A stretch of 64,000 nt of DNA from positions 806,001 to 870,000 of the forward strand of contig JAFBJZ010000109.1 in the NCBI GenBank assembly GCA_016785225.1, read 5' to 3'. Numbering within the stretch: the stretch's first letter is position 1; the number at the start of each line of letters is the position of its first letter. Source of the stretch: Psettodes erumei (Eukaryota; Chordata; Actinopteri; Pleuronectiformes; Psettodidae). The notes under the pieces are model-generated. The model made no database searches. It had not been told where the DNA came from and saw nothing but the letters and a program-made list of their open reading frames with translations. This document shows, piece after piece, positions 9,791-24,273 of the stretch. The translations under genes and the position numbers were made by a program.

Positions 9791-12700
9791 TAAGTGGCAG
9801 TAGATACCTGTCAGTGCCTCCAGCCCTCCAAGAAGCTGATGAGGAATGATAGAGAGATATTACATCTGCATCCCGCTTTCCTCTGCACAGCTGTCATGTC
9901 TTTTGGTGCCACAAATGGTGATACAAGGGAGCATGGCAGACACACACCCGTGGGTACACACGTGTGCATATCTCCAGCGAACACATCTTTACTTGACATA
10001 ATTCCATCTACAACTTAGAAGATGGGGATGAGAGAGCGTGAGAGGACAAATGAATGAAGTCTGCAGAGTGGTCAGTGGGAGCAGGGTGAGAGGGAGGAAG
10101 AGGGAGGAAGTAAAGTATTAGCGAGATGATGGGTTAACATCAGTAAGTCATCACCATATAAAATGTGAGACATTAGCACAAATGACTCTGTACCACTGCC
10201 AAAAAAGACTCTCAGTCTCTCTGTATGCTGCAGTTTTGACTTGGATTTAACAGGAACTTTGCTGAGTTCTTATATAGAACAAAAAGGAAACACACTTCAA
10301 CACCACTAGGAGAACAACCCATGCAGAAAGAGGGAAAGCGTACCTGTATAATGTACCATTGTACCATGCACCACAGACGAGTGCTGGAAGCCAAATGTGG
10401 ACTTCGTCAATATGGAGGCAGCAGGGGGGTAAACATTGAGCCAGATCTGTGGCCTTTTAGTTGACTACCAACAACATCATTAATATGACTCTATATCTGT
10501 TTTTTGCTGTGGGATCCTGCACGGCATGTGTCTATGTAGCTGGAAAAAAGTTTTGGTTCAGAGAAGCAGTTCTGTCAAAGTCAACTTTTCATGTGTGATA
10601 TGGGAGATGGCTGAGGGTTCATAACATAGTTTACTCTTTTGATTGTGCTGTCCAACAAATCTCATAAAGCTGAAAAACATTAGGTCAGTCCAGTACTTGT
10701 TGCTGCTGAGTTAAGCCATCCTACGATGTTCCTACAATTAAGCTGTTTTCACATATCACCTGAAAAGCAAAGCCTAAATGGTAGGTGAGCAGCACACAAT
10801 ATCCTACTGTTTAGAAAAACCACCTGGGAAAATACGCATCTCACTGCCATAACTGCATCCGGTCTGATCAGGGCCTGGAGCGGTCTTTTTCAGGCTGCTG
10901 ACTCTCTGCTAAGTTTACTCTTTTTGGTCAGTAATGGATCTCTGTCTTGTCCCATGTTTGTGGTGGTCACCTTTTGTTTTGTGGCTGGTAAAAGATGAAG
11001 TAACTCACTACTGCCACCCTCTCCCATGGGGTGCGTTGTGGTATTTTTTCTGCCCTGGCAATTGGCAGCATCTCTCAGCAGGCAAATTTAGTCTAAACTG
11101 ACCATTATAGAAAAAGGCAAAGTAACAGTAACAGTGTGTTTTGACTTTTAATAGTAACATAGTTTCAATTTAGGCTGACGACTGTGAACTGCAACCCTTT
11201 GCTTCACTTCATTCCTTTTCTCTCCCGCTATTTCCAGTCATGTTGACTGTCATTACCAACAAAGGCTGAAAAATTCCCCCCAAAATATTTGGAGGTCTTC
11301 ATCATATTACATAAGTACATCACTATGTGTTTTTTGATGCACATTTGGATATAAAAAAAATTGTGTGTGACACAGGCTGCACTCCTTATGGAGCATTTAA
11401 ATAATCAGGTTTTAAATATTGTGATTTCCTTATCCGTTTTTTGGGCAGGGTTGACTCATTTCCATGTGAACAGAAAATAAAGTACAGTCTCGTAGTAGCT
11501 GACTCAGCAGAGCTGATTTATTGGCAGATGAGCTTAGTCCAGTTAACATTATTAATGAAGATTATCAGCACTTTATTCCACTGTCCAAATACTGATTGTT
11601 CAGAAAACTGCAACCGATCTTCTCATGACACTGCAGTTTGTTTATGACAGACATTATTTATCATCACCTGTCATAATGGAAAATCCCTCACAAGGAAGGA
11701 ACCACAGGGATTTTGATGTGAACTTGTCTTTCAAAGTTCACTTTACTTTATCTTTTATTCCAATATATAGCCTATCATCAGAACAGATAAAATGGATTCC
11801 TCTGGGGTTATTCCACATTTTTCTTGTTGTCGACAAATGTTTGTCCCTTTCTCAGTGCTTTCTAATTTCTTGATGCTGTCAATTGCAAGTACAGTTTTTC
11901 ATGCTGATTTCAATATATGATAAGGGCTTACAAATGCATAGTTTCATGTTTAAAGCAGCCTAAATTTTTTCCTGTAGCAGCTTGTCATTGTAGTTGTAAA
12001 CAACTCTTACTTTAAACATTTAGACATTTAGGTAGGACATTTTCAGGAGACATTGAGCCATTGCAGGCAGCACTTATTTATAGCAGCAAGATGTTGTATG
12101 AAGAATTTAGTCAAATTTACAAAATGCTTATGTTTTTGGTAATGAATGAACATGTCACCCAGTGCAACAATGTGGCTCAGTGATGTTTTTGTAATAGGTT
12201 TTGGACAATAGATAGGATATCGATAGGATGGATGAATAAAATATACAGTAAATTGACACATACTTGTTTGTTGTGTTCTAATTTAATGTATTGACAGCAT
12301 TAAAATGTAGACTCTTTCCAGCCCAAATCTTTATGATGCCTGCAGTTCATCTGATCTTCTTTTGGTGCAACTTGCTTGGTTGTGCTTAGCTGATTGGTCC
12401 ATGCATGATTAATGAGCAACAGCACATTTCCCATTGCATCATTTTTCTTGAGCATACTGCATACTGTATTAGTATAAATAATGTACTACTGCAAAGTGTA
12501 CAGAGATTACCCGACACAAGACCAGCCCTTATCAAACATCTTTCTGTCTGGATGGTTTGAGGTCGGTGACTTATTTGATGGTGTGACCTTCTTCATGTGC
12601 GTCAAAATATTCCTCCTTGAAACACCCTGTTGGAGATGTCACTTCTTCCTGCTGCCAGCCTGATGCACATCAGAACCCTGCTGAATAAAGTTTGCCATTG

Positions 12701-13954
12701 AATCAGCCTTATCTGAGAGCATGTGTGACCGAGTGTTTTTCTAAAAAGCACTTGCCAGATGTTTCATCACTCTTGCTTTAGTCTGAGAACAGCTTGTTTT
12801 AAGATTAAGCTCACAATGTTTCACAATGTACAGTTACTTATCAGCTCAGCTGAAAACTGGATTTGTCTTATCTGAAATCCTGTAGCTTTGAGTCACAAAA
12901 TGCTTGTCATAAAAAGTGGTAAGTAGAAAGCTCAAAAAGGTTTAAGACTACCACTTATCTATATTGTGCATTGAGTTTAAAATTTCCCTCAGTATTATGG
13001 TGTGTGAATCACTAAATGTATGACAAATTTGAATAGATCTGATTTAAGCATTTAATGTGCACATCTTTCGAGCCATGGAGTACAGGTCTTAATAAACGGT
13101 ATCAAGTAGGAGTAAAAACAGTCACTAACAGCTGTGTGACTTTGGCAAACTGCAGCAGCAGTGGATTCAGTGATATGTGTTTGTACAGATTTGTACTGCT
13201 GAGCAGTCTCAGCAGTGCACCCGCAGGGGGAAAAACACGATTCAGTCACTCACCACCTGCGCTGCTTAAAGCAGCTAAACTTTAACAGACGCTGCTAAAG
13301 TGAGGTTTTAACACAATTTAAGGTTGCAGTGCTTTAATTTATATGGCTGGCGTTTACTGTAGTAACATATAAAAGATGAGTCAGTGGAAGCAGGTGAAAG
13401 CTTTTGTCAGTGTTGGACACACAAATGTTTCCCAGAGGCAATACTCACTTGTGTAAATCCAAACACTGAAGTCATAACAAACATAACATCTTCTTCATCT
13501 CATTTATATTTCCGTTAAGCATAATTCTGGTTTATTACAAGTTGAGTCATATTTTCATAGCTGCAGCTACTGTTTCTATCGATTAAAATAACATTTTATT
13601 CACCAAAGCAACTATGAGATCTGAGAACAGCAAAACTGCACACAACTACAACAAATAGTGTGGCCCAAAGTTGAAGAACAAAGTCACTCTATGAGCTATG
13701 ATGCATATTTACAAAGGCAGTTTGGGTAATAATGTTATAGTTCATCTTCATTTTGCCAGTCAAAGAATATTAGCTAACCTGGGGGCTTTTTACAATGTGC
13801 TTGATCATCCAATCAATGTTTTATAGCCTGTCAGACTGTTTCTGTGTCTGTGAGGATAATGATTACTAATAATGCATACTGAAGTAAAAAGGCACTGGTA
13901 GGATGTTGGAATTATGCTGGAAAAGCTGAGTGAATTTTACTCAGTGACCCTTGG

Positions 13955-14130
13955 CCCATGTATAATTTTCTGATGGCACGGGTATTATCCTGCAGATCCC
14001 ATTTCCAAAGGGCATTATCAGGCCAACTGTATCTATGAATCTCATCTGGATAATAATAATAATCGAAAAATGCTTCTTAATGCAGTTGTAAATGCACACA
14101 GTATTGATAAAAATTGGACATGCCATTGAA
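13955..14130. promoter_or_regulatory. candidate conserved non-coding element
   Basis: It is repeat-free, with balanced composition and clusters of GATA/TAAT-type cores, including GGGCATTATCAGGCC and a GGATAATAATAATAATCG run. No coding frame is evident. Conservation is not visible from one sequence. Confidence 0.2.
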
Positions 14131-17100
14131 CAGACCACATCTGGAAGTGTTGTAGCTCACCTTTGTGTCTGATTTAAATTCATTTTTGAGGTGCTTCACT
14201 TGACTTATTCTTTTAACTTTGATCTCCATGATTTCAAAGTGAAATATCTTACTTTTTACTGTGCTCTATTTATTTAACAACTGTAGTACTTTGATGATCA
14301 ATGAATTAATTACATACAAAACATGTGAAAGGTTTACAAAATGCTGAGCCATGAAGAAACAGTTTCAGCTTCATCATTGTACCAAAGGTAATGGCCCTTT
14401 CTTGCATTATGAGTAATTTTATAGACTATAAGATTTCAATGCAATGTCTTTAATGGTGTGTGTTCATCATGTTAATGCCACTTAAAACAAAGGATGTCAT
14501 CTTATTTCACCTAATCTAATTTAATAAAATAAGACAGTTTGGCCACCTTCTTCAGAAAAATGTTGAGCCATCAAGTTGATTGGTCACTCTGCCTTTTTTT
14601 CCTTGCTGAAGAAAAACAAAAATAGATCAAAAATAGATCCAAATATGGATCACATATCTATACCACATGTGAACATTACCCCATTTGCCCCTGCTATTCA
14701 ATTCACCCATGCCATCCAGTATCATGAAAAGAAACCCCATCCATCTCCCTCTCCGCATCATTTAGGTTTTCCCAGCCCCTCCTTCCTCCGTCATAGCTCA
14801 TTCCCTCTTCTTTCACAATCCCATATTGTGTTTTGTGCTTCTGCTCTTTTGTTCTTTCCCCTGGAATCCGGTCCGCTTTCTCTTAATCCTCAATGTCTCA
14901 CTCCTTTTCTCCCTTCATCTGGGTGGCATTTATTCTCTCTTAACCAGGAGAATAAACATTCTGGCAAACTTGGACCTTAAGCTGTTGTGACCACACATGA
15001 AATAAAAGGCGAGTGGATCTTAAAAAAAACACCAATCCATTTATTTTTGTTTTCCCTTAAAATACAGTATTCTCCTCTACCTTCCAAGGCAATGATAAAT
15101 GCAATGAATTTTATATAATAAAGATTAATGTAGGACCAACAAGGCAAGTAAATCCTATTCTGCAAATAAAAAAGTGGGCAAACTGATTTAGTGGTTTACC
15201 CTCCGCTGCATCCCTGAGTTATTAATCTTCATCACTCCTCTCTCATTACTGTCCTCCTCTGTATCTTCCCCTCTTTTTTGTCCTTTTCATCCACACCAAT
15301 TTAATCATAAATGAGAGGTTCTCTCCATCTCTCTCTTTCTGTCTTTTTCCTGCTTCAGCAGCATCCAAGTCTCAAACAAACACACATGCATACACCCCTC
15401 AACAGATGTTCAGTCCAATCAACTGGATTGGGGGGTTTTAGCATTGGTATCAATTACCTCCTCAGGAACCAGTGGTGCCAAATTTGTCTCAAGCCAAATT
15501 CCCAACCCCTCTGGAGTGTAGAAGTTTTTGGTGGGCTCTTGAGGGGCATTCCTCATTTCTGTGTTTCATTTTTTGAAACATTTCAGGAGGAGAAATCAAT
15601 CAAATTTGTGATTTATTTGCCAAACCCAGACTCGAATATATATAAAAACAACATTAACTTCATCCTAAATGTTTCCTCTTCTGTTTTGATAGACAGTGAA
15701 TAACAGCGTTGGTCCCAATTGAATTCAGTATTATTTTGAATAAAACATTGATAATATCACAGTAATTTAAAGAAGACAAAGGGAGGAAAAAGCCAAAACC
15801 ACCATCTTTGCTTAACCTTAACCAAAGTGTTTTTGTTGGATCAACCACAGATGAGTCATAATGTAAACCCTGACCTCTGGGGTCCACCATCCATCCATCC
15901 AGCCCAACCCAACAAAAAAAGGTAGATGCATTTATAATATTTCTTCAGGGTGAAAAACCCTCTGAATAAACACTGAGGTGATCAAACTATCCGTTCAGTC
16001 CAAGTATATACAGTAATTCTCCTCTGAAACCAGGCTAATAAAAGTGTTTTAACTGGCTGACAGGCAGAATGTAGGAGAAACTCTGAGATACACAAGGCCA
16101 TTAAAAGAAGAATTGAATTAACAATTAAATAAATTAATGTGTAGAGAAATAACACTTTATTTCAGGTTTCACTGATGTTTTTATGTAGCCCTGGTCAGGG
16201 AAGAACCTCCATCATTTTTAAGGTTTGTTACAAGCTGACTCATGAGTCTTGAGTCTGTTTAGTTGAAGTACATTATCTCAAACAGCTCCAATAAGCACAT
16301 TGCAGAAAATACAGACTCCACCTCATTTCTTAGCTCTTTTTTTTATAAAGCTGCTTGAAATTACATAACCATATTCCCATGTCAAAGGTGCAAATGGGAG
16401 AGATGGAGGGTATGAGACCATTTGAAGTTGAAACTCACAGCCTTGTGGCTACTTTATGACTTAGAGTGAGACTTGCAACTAAAGCATGGCTCTGTGGAGA
16501 TCCCTGTTTCTATGCAACCCTGGTCTCTGGGTGAGCTTGCTTCACTTATATGCGTGTATGTGCAAGCTGGTATTTTTAAGTCTCCATATTTGTTGTCACG
16601 CATGTTTGAATCCATATTTCTGGGTAACCATGAGTGCCATGTCTTCAAGCTGTACTGTAGGTGTTTCTGCACATGTCCATGTGTATGTCCTCAGAATTTT
16701 TTAGTGCATGTTTTTAGTGAATATGTATTTGCATGTGTTTTATGTAGTCGTTCAGGGTGTAGGGGCAAGTTTTAACCGAGTGTCCTTCAGCAGCACTGTG
16801 TGCTCCCCTCACAGCCAGAACAATTTGTGTAATAGGATCATACATGACTGAGTGCATACAAAATGCCCTACTGCCATTGCTGTCGGTCTGTGTTGCCTCT
16901 TCACACAGCCTTAACTCACACTGACAGGTCAACATGCATCTCATTTGGTACGCTGCAGGATGCTGTAAGGGCTAGGGTTCACTTGAAGGGAATGTGCACA
17001 TATACTGTAGATCCATGTCCATATATAGAACCTCAGTACATATGCATTTCTAGGATGCTATTGCAGAGAACCCAGACAAAGGCACATTTACATTCGACCC

Positions 17101-19069
17101 AGAAAATCACTTCACAGTATCCATAACGATCTGAAAAAAACCCCAAACATTTTGTGAAATGTGAAGAGGTTGATTGTAGTGATTAACCAATATGGAATCA
17201 ACATCAGGTCTGCAGTTCTCTCATTTAGCATCTTTAAGCTCAATCTTTTGGCAACTTTACTGTTTTGGCTCCCTCTCACTGCTCACTTCACATAGTTCTT
17301 TTTATTAGTAGGATAAAAAAACCTTCTGATATACTCTACACTGCATACACCGTCTGTCCAGAAACAGATGATCCACAAAAAATAGTAAAAAGTGCTTGGT
17401 GAACACTGGAGTATTTCGCAGCAGAATAGACTTATATTTCCTTCAGGAAAATACAGCTAAAAGTTGAATTGATAATGGACTGCAACAAAAACACCTGACT
17501 AAAATACATTACATTACAACAAGCTATTCATCCAAAATGGCCATGCAAATGCCTGTGTTAACACCTCTATAATCATCATGAAGGTAGAATTCATTGCAGG
17601 ACTCATATTTAGTTTTATTACCATAGGTGTATTAATTGGCACCTGAGTGTAGACAGTACATTAGGCTCATTCCTTGGTTTTACTTGGATATTGCTCCTAT
17701 AAACAAACAGAGATATTCAAATATTCACTGGAGAGATATGTATCATCACTTCTAAAGGCTGCTGTCTTTCCTGTCAGCAGAACGCTCTTCATTTTTGTCA
17801 CCAACATTGCATTGCAAATTCGATTTTTTTTATTTCACCTGAATATTAGATTATTAGATATTGATTTTTTGAATGAATTCAACTAATTTCTGTCTTAATA
17901 AATGACTGATGACTTTAATTAAATTAAAAAATATTGAATAAAATGAGCCCTCAGTTGAAAATTTTTCAAATTTATTAACTGCAGATTCCTGAAAACATGT
18001 GCCCACACATACTTTGGTGATAATTTTGCATTTTATGCAGTTGATGTGGAAGCATAAGTAAAATGATGCAGTGTAGCTAAGAAAAACTGCCATTTCAAAT
18101 ATACTGTACTGTGATAGCAAAATAGAGTATCTTTCCTTTAGCTTTGTCCCTGGGACTCTCACTCTGGCTCTACAGGCTGAAAAGTCAAATGATTAAGCTA
18201 GCTCTGTGGAATATAGTACCATGGTTCAGCTTGATCAACACACCATGTAGTATGTGCACTAGTTGTGGTTATAAAATTGTACAGCTCTGAGCACAGGCCA
18301 CTATATGACACATGGTTTATTGTAGTCATTTGGCTTCTCTGGCAGGTTTCCACTGACTGATCTTCCTCCTCAGGTACACCTGTGTCCTAGTTTAATAACA
18401 ATGTGCTTTGGCATACTGTAGTGCTAATAAAATGGCTGAACACCATTTGGTATTGGCAGGAAGGTATCCATCCACTTGTAAGACAAATAAAACTGTTCCA
18501 TAAATGAGGCATATTTACACAACACTGAACAATTAAAGCCACCCGGTTCTTTGTGATAGCTTGCCAGACTTGTCTTGGTGGAATGGATACTGCAGGTGAA
18601 GCCCTTGTCGGAGTGTTAATGACAAACCTGCTGCTCTATCCTTGCGCAGCAACAGTAAATTCAATACTTTTAGGGATTAGAGGCAGCAAGAAGTATATCT
18701 CCTGAAAAGTAATTGAAAGAAATGGTCACACATACTTTTTTTTTTATCTGTGGCTGGCCTACAGTACATTTTCACGAGTTTTGTAGTTCCAAGGTCCTCT
18801 GCTGGAAACTCAGCTAAAAGCCTGTTCTGTGGTGAATGTGCAAATTTACTTTGACTACAATCTCTCTTATAGTTTTATTCCTGGCCCCACTATTCTGCCA
18901 TTTCACAACTGCCTATAGTGGATTTCTGTGGATCTCTTTCTGCATGGAATTTAGTTACAACAAATTTTCTATCTGGTGTGCATATATTGTTTTACCATTT
19001 CCCAACCGTGACTAAAGCCTGGTGTTTTAAAGTACCTTAATTAACACCATGAGCTGCATCTCACTGTTG

Positions 19070-19107
19070 CTTGTGTGTGTGTGTGTGAGAGAGAGAGAGC
19101 AAGAGAG
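19070..19107. repeat. (GT)n followed by (GA)n compound microsatellite
   Basis: TGTGTGTGTGTGTGTG runs into GAGAGAGAGAGAG and a short purine tail. Confidence 0.9.
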
Positions 19108-20389
19108 AAATAGTGGGGCAAGCAGGGAGATGAATGAAAGGAGATACATGGCATTGTTAAATGCCATTAAAAAACATAACAAAACTCAGTTTGTGGCAGT
19201 CAGTGTTGATGTTGGGAAACCCTGTTATGTAATCTTCACATATCTTAAAATATCTCTAAACTGCCCACATTGCTCCTTCTCTGTCAATCAGTTTAACAGA
19301 GGTCAGTGTCACAGTATATTGAGTGCAGGAATATTGTAGTAGTTTTATGTTGTGTATGTAAATTGTGTATACAGGCAGTTATGGAGCAGAGTAAATACAT
19401 GTGCGTGCCACATCCCCAGGGCCGAAGACCGTTGATGAAGATTGTGTTCCCCAATAATCAATTTCTTTTCTAAAGTTTACACAGATGAAAGTGTGAAGCC
19501 ATTTGAAATATCCCTGAAGAACTGACACAGCTATAATGAAACAGTTCCAAAGGAAAACAGCTTACAGTGCAGAGGCCCATGGCCTGGGCCCTTAATGTTC
19601 CCCAGAGCTACAACTGGATAAACTTGTGAATCAGGGAGCAGCCATGCCGGTCAGTCTCACTGGCCATGTCCACTCTGTTCTCACCCTAAATAGGTACAGT
19701 ACAGCTGGGTTTATGCTTGAAGCAAGGGGTCAAAGAACTGTAGGGCACTCCCTACAGTATAGGTCTTGATTTACCTTGTCCGATTTTAGCTGTCGATAAC
19801 ACCGGTGCTATCCACTTAGACAGGCTGCAATGTGTTTTAACTGGATTCCCCAAAGTAACTGGGTTTACACTCCTTCATTTATTTTCTCATACAGAGTGTC
19901 AGTGGCCATCACACAAATCCTAATCAGTGGAGCTGTGTGAAGCAAAGGAAATTGGATTGATGTTTAAACCAGATCTGCACTTGTGGCACACCTTCTTTGG
20001 ATCTTCTCAACGAACAGAACAATGTTGCTAAAATATATGCTATCCATCACGAACTGTCATATTAATACACAAAAAGTTCATATCTAACCATGGCATCTCT
20101 TGTCTATATTCTGTATTCCTCACAGAGACCTACTTATTCAGTTCTTATTCATATGGTCAAGTATAATCATGTGGGAATCTGAAACTGACTGCGCAGTTTA
20201 TATGAACAGAGTGCTGCTTTAAAATCTTTCATTTCTTGAATCCGTGGTGCTGCATGAGTATCAGGTACTGTGATGCAGTGGAAGCCCTGGTAGTGTGTAG
20301 ACTCCTCTTGTCCTACATTTATGTGACATATTTTCAGATATACAATAAGGGTGATTACCCTGTGGGGACTCTACAACAAGTACAAGTGC

Positions 20390-20580
20390 ATTGTTACCAA
20401 TGATGAGGACAAATTATTTTTCGCCCACTCAATGCCGAATGCAGAGTGAAGGGGGACACTGGCATGTTGATGATGCAGCCATCATTTACAACATCACCTT
20501 AATTAAAAAGCGAATAAGACCCCAGCTTTGATCTGCTACCAATCAACTCTGGCGATCCAGATGCTCTTATGACCAGGCTA
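20390..20580. promoter_or_regulatory. candidate conserved non-coding element
   Basis: A repeat-free block containing CACCTTAATTAAAAAGCG and the preceding TGATGATGCAGCCATCATTT, with homeodomain-like and AP-1/CRE-like half sites. No coding signature is present. The call is inferred from texture only. Confidence 0.2.
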
Positions 20581-20987
20581 GGCTGCAACTGCTTCTTTTG
20601 TTTCCTCAGCATGTCTCAAAGGTGAACTAACTAACAAGACAGACTGGGGAGAGGATAAGATGTGGATGGAAAAAGAGAATGCAGAGATAGAAAGAGAGAA
20701 ACACAGTGTGTGCTTACTTTGGCAAACCCAACAGAGTCCAAATGAATATCTCAACACGTTATTGATCCGGGCACTGTCACTACAATTTTTTTTATCTCAG
20801 CCCTCCCACCTCTTGCTCCTAGTCTCTCCATCTTTTGCTCTCTTGCTGTCAAATTCAAATTTGACTCCTTTTTTTCCTCCTCTTACTCTCCCCCTCTTGC
20901 TCTGGGATTGTCTCTCACTCATATGGTGCCCCAGGGTATAATCAAATAACTGCCACAGAGATGGAGTGTATCAGGAAGTGGCATGCA

Positions 20988-20992
<5 letters not shown>

Positions 20993-21035
<43 letters not shown>
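20993..21035. repeat. (GT)n microsatellite, about 43 bp
   Basis: An uninterrupted GT dinucleotide run, followed after a few bases by a T10 tract. Confidence 0.97.
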
Positions 21036-21038
<3 letters not shown>

Positions 21039-24000
21039 ATGCTTTTTTTTTTTACCTAATGTCATCACAGAAGTAAGAAGATTCTTGAGGTGTTAGTTAC
21101 TGGACAGGCCTGGATTTTGTTTTGAATTGAAATAAAGACATTTTTCAGTCTTTCGCTTTAAACATCGCCCTTTGTTGTAATGTTTTGATACTGAATTTCA
21201 GAGAGTACTTTCTCTGTATTTACTACTAGGACATTGACTAACAGTCAACACCAGAGGCTGCATTAGACTTTCTCATTGTCTTTCATAAAAAAAATTCCAC
21301 CATAATCAGTTACCCATCATTTTAATTTTCTTGTTTTAACGATAATGAGACATCGCCCGTTTCATAACTTTTCATTTTCAAAACAGCTCAGTAACATTTC
21401 ACATACAGAGCAGAATTAGAAGCACATAAAGATAAACAACAAACAGACACTGACTGCACAGTCACTCTCTTGCCTGGGAACATTAGCTGGCAAAGGCTGA
21501 TAATCGTTCATCCTCCACCACATCAATCTCCCTCTCTTCACCTCATTTTTCAACCACATCACAGTTATTGGGCTTTGTAAAGAAACCGTGGCTGCCGTGG
21601 CATTTAGCATAGTTAGCTGTGTGAGAATACAACTTGTGATGAGACGTGATGACAAGAAAATACGTTGCTCATTCTAATGCACGCACGTGACCCATGGGAC
21701 AGAGCAGGGACCACAGTTGGTTTACATATGGTTATTATGATGGAAAATAACAGGAAATAGATAGAATTATGGCACATAAACTTTGTTTCAAGAATGGTTC
21801 AGGTTTGATGATTAATGCAGACACTTGCATTTTCTCAACATTGTTTGACCATCCAGTATTTCTCTTGTGACTGAATGGGAGCAAATCCCTGTGGCTACAT
21901 GTGTATGTCCACATACCTCTGAACATGTGGTGTAGTGCGATTGTGTGCTTGTGTAGACACTTGTATTGAGAAAAATAGAGAGCATTACCCAGGCTTCCCT
22001 AGATCCTGCTGCAGTGATTACAACACCACAGAAGAAGAAGTGTAGTGAGAGAAAATGAACAAGAAACAATGAGAATCTCAACCTAACAAGTCAGTGAAGA
22101 TGCACCAAGGTCATATAATTCAAAAGAAACAGTTTATCTGACATATTTGGTATCAGATATGAATTCTGGTCAGGGTTCATTAAGGGTTCATCTCCCCACG
22201 CTGCCTCCATCTGGTTTCATCTCAAATAATTCTACCCCAAACCTGAATCAATCACTATTTGGGGTCTGGAGGCCATTGGTCTGGAAGGTAGCAAAATGTG
22301 ACCAATTTGGTTAAGAATATGATCTTGTATTTTTTTTGGCTTTTACAGTGGCCAGAAAGTCAGACAATGTTTGGAAACAATTTATTTGGCAGTCAAGCTA
22401 CAAGATGATGGTGTGATGACCTGTTCCATGCCTATCACGTAATAAGTCACTGATCATCGGTTAGTAATTGTGTTGCTCTCATGTTTTGAAAATTTTATTG
22501 GTGAAGGATACAAAATATGGCTCCCTGAAGTTAAAGAAACATAACCTGTACATATTTTCTGTTGATGTTTGTACAGACATTTCAATCTCAATACTGCTTT
22601 AAAAAACAAACAACCCCCTTTAAATTCTCCATGAACATGAGCAGCAAACTTTCAAAAAAACAGATACAGTTTTAGGCTGGATTTTGGAGGCAGTGACACA
22701 GCTGGAAGCATTAAAACTTGCCCGACTCCCTGCTTTTGCTGAGGCCATCTCCACATCCTATGCACTCACACATGAAGCGAACATGCAACCTCTCCTTCTC
22801 TGTGCAACAGCCCTTCAATTTTGTCTGTCGGTTGGGGCATTTGTTTCTTTGAACGTGAGAATGTGATGAAATCTACTAGTGGCTGATGTTGTTGCCTTGC
22901 CTTTGGTTACATGTCTAATTAATCACCACCACCTTGGGTAACTCTCTGCTGTACTCTGTATTCTGTTTTAGAATACTTTTATATGTTGAATTTCAAGACT
23001 GTTTCTTTGCCAAGTGCTTGTTATGCTGTGGTTTAATAGTCTTGTTTGGCACAATCCAAACTCTGAGATGCATATTTTGAGAGGATTAGTAGACCCTTTA
23101 AATTTGTTATTTTAGATCAGTGATAGAAAAGATTGTGGAAAAGTTTCAAAATCTCCATCTATCCATCTATCTCAGTGATAAAAATCAGTGACAGTCATTA
23201 ATAATTTAGTGTCCACAGAGCGTTCCTTCACTGGTGGTCGAGCAGTCCGTGCCTCGCTCTTCTGGCGAAGGTGATGACAATGTGATGAATTCCTTGGCGG
23301 CAGCAGGGGAAGATCACAGGTGGAAGATGGTGCTGTGTTAAATTTGTAACTTTGTAAGATGGCACGCTTGTCTACACAGGTCAGCTGGTTGCACAGTGAT
23401 CTGCATCGGATCCAGACTAAAAGAAAAAGAAAACAAAAAAACAACAACAGTCTATGTGCTCATCCCGCGAGTTGAAGACTTTTACCTAGGCTTTAAGGTG
23501 GAAATTAAAGATTTGAGGTTCCTCCTTTTGGCAGCCAGGTCGTGGAGAAAGCTTGGAGTAGCTCTGTACTATACCTCATCCAGTGGGAAAAAGCAATGGA
23601 GGAGGGTCACGGCGACGTCTTCATTACCTGACTGACATCACGCGGAACCCCTGCTGAGTGTGCCTGGCTTCAGCCAATGTCCGTGCTGAGTTTTCATTCA
23701 AACTCAGATTCACACCTATTGTGTGAATCGTGGGAGGTCGTGGCGCCATTTTCAAATGGTCAGCCAATTCTGGCTCAGGCTTTTGGAGGGACATGTAGGC
23801 CTCTCTATAGTTCTTTTCTGAGCACGAGTAGAGAGCCCAACAGGCTAATGACTTTCAGTGAGACTAAACCTCCATCATGTAGTAATGTCCAGTTGTACTA
23901 AGATTCCAGTAATGTTACACCTCTGTTTTTAGTGTCCCTCCACATTTATTGTTTTCTCCTCCCTGATTTTGTAGCTGCAGCTTCTCTCCAGACAACACTA

Positions 24001-24249
24001 CACACTGACTTTCAATGGCATTATGAAATTTCAGTTTGTTTTGGTTGTCAAATTCAACTGTGACCATTGTATTTTTTTCCTATCACCATATGGTGTCAGA
24101 GCTCCTTCAGCTGTAGCAATAAAGAGCATACAGTGACTATGTCCAAGCGAGCACTGGTGGCAGAGTGTTCATTGATGCACTGTAGAGTTACCGGGATGTT
24201 TTTGGAGGTTTTGATCATCCACTGTTAGAGAACAGCCAATTTCACTATT

Positions 24250-24273
24250 GGCCACAAATCACTATTTGTGGCC
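24250..24273. repeat. perfect 10-bp inverted repeat with 4-base loop
   Basis: GGCCACAAAT, loop CACT, then ATTTGTGGCC. The bases just upstream (TTCACTATT) echo the loop and start of the second arm, suggesting local duplication. Confidence 0.9.
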
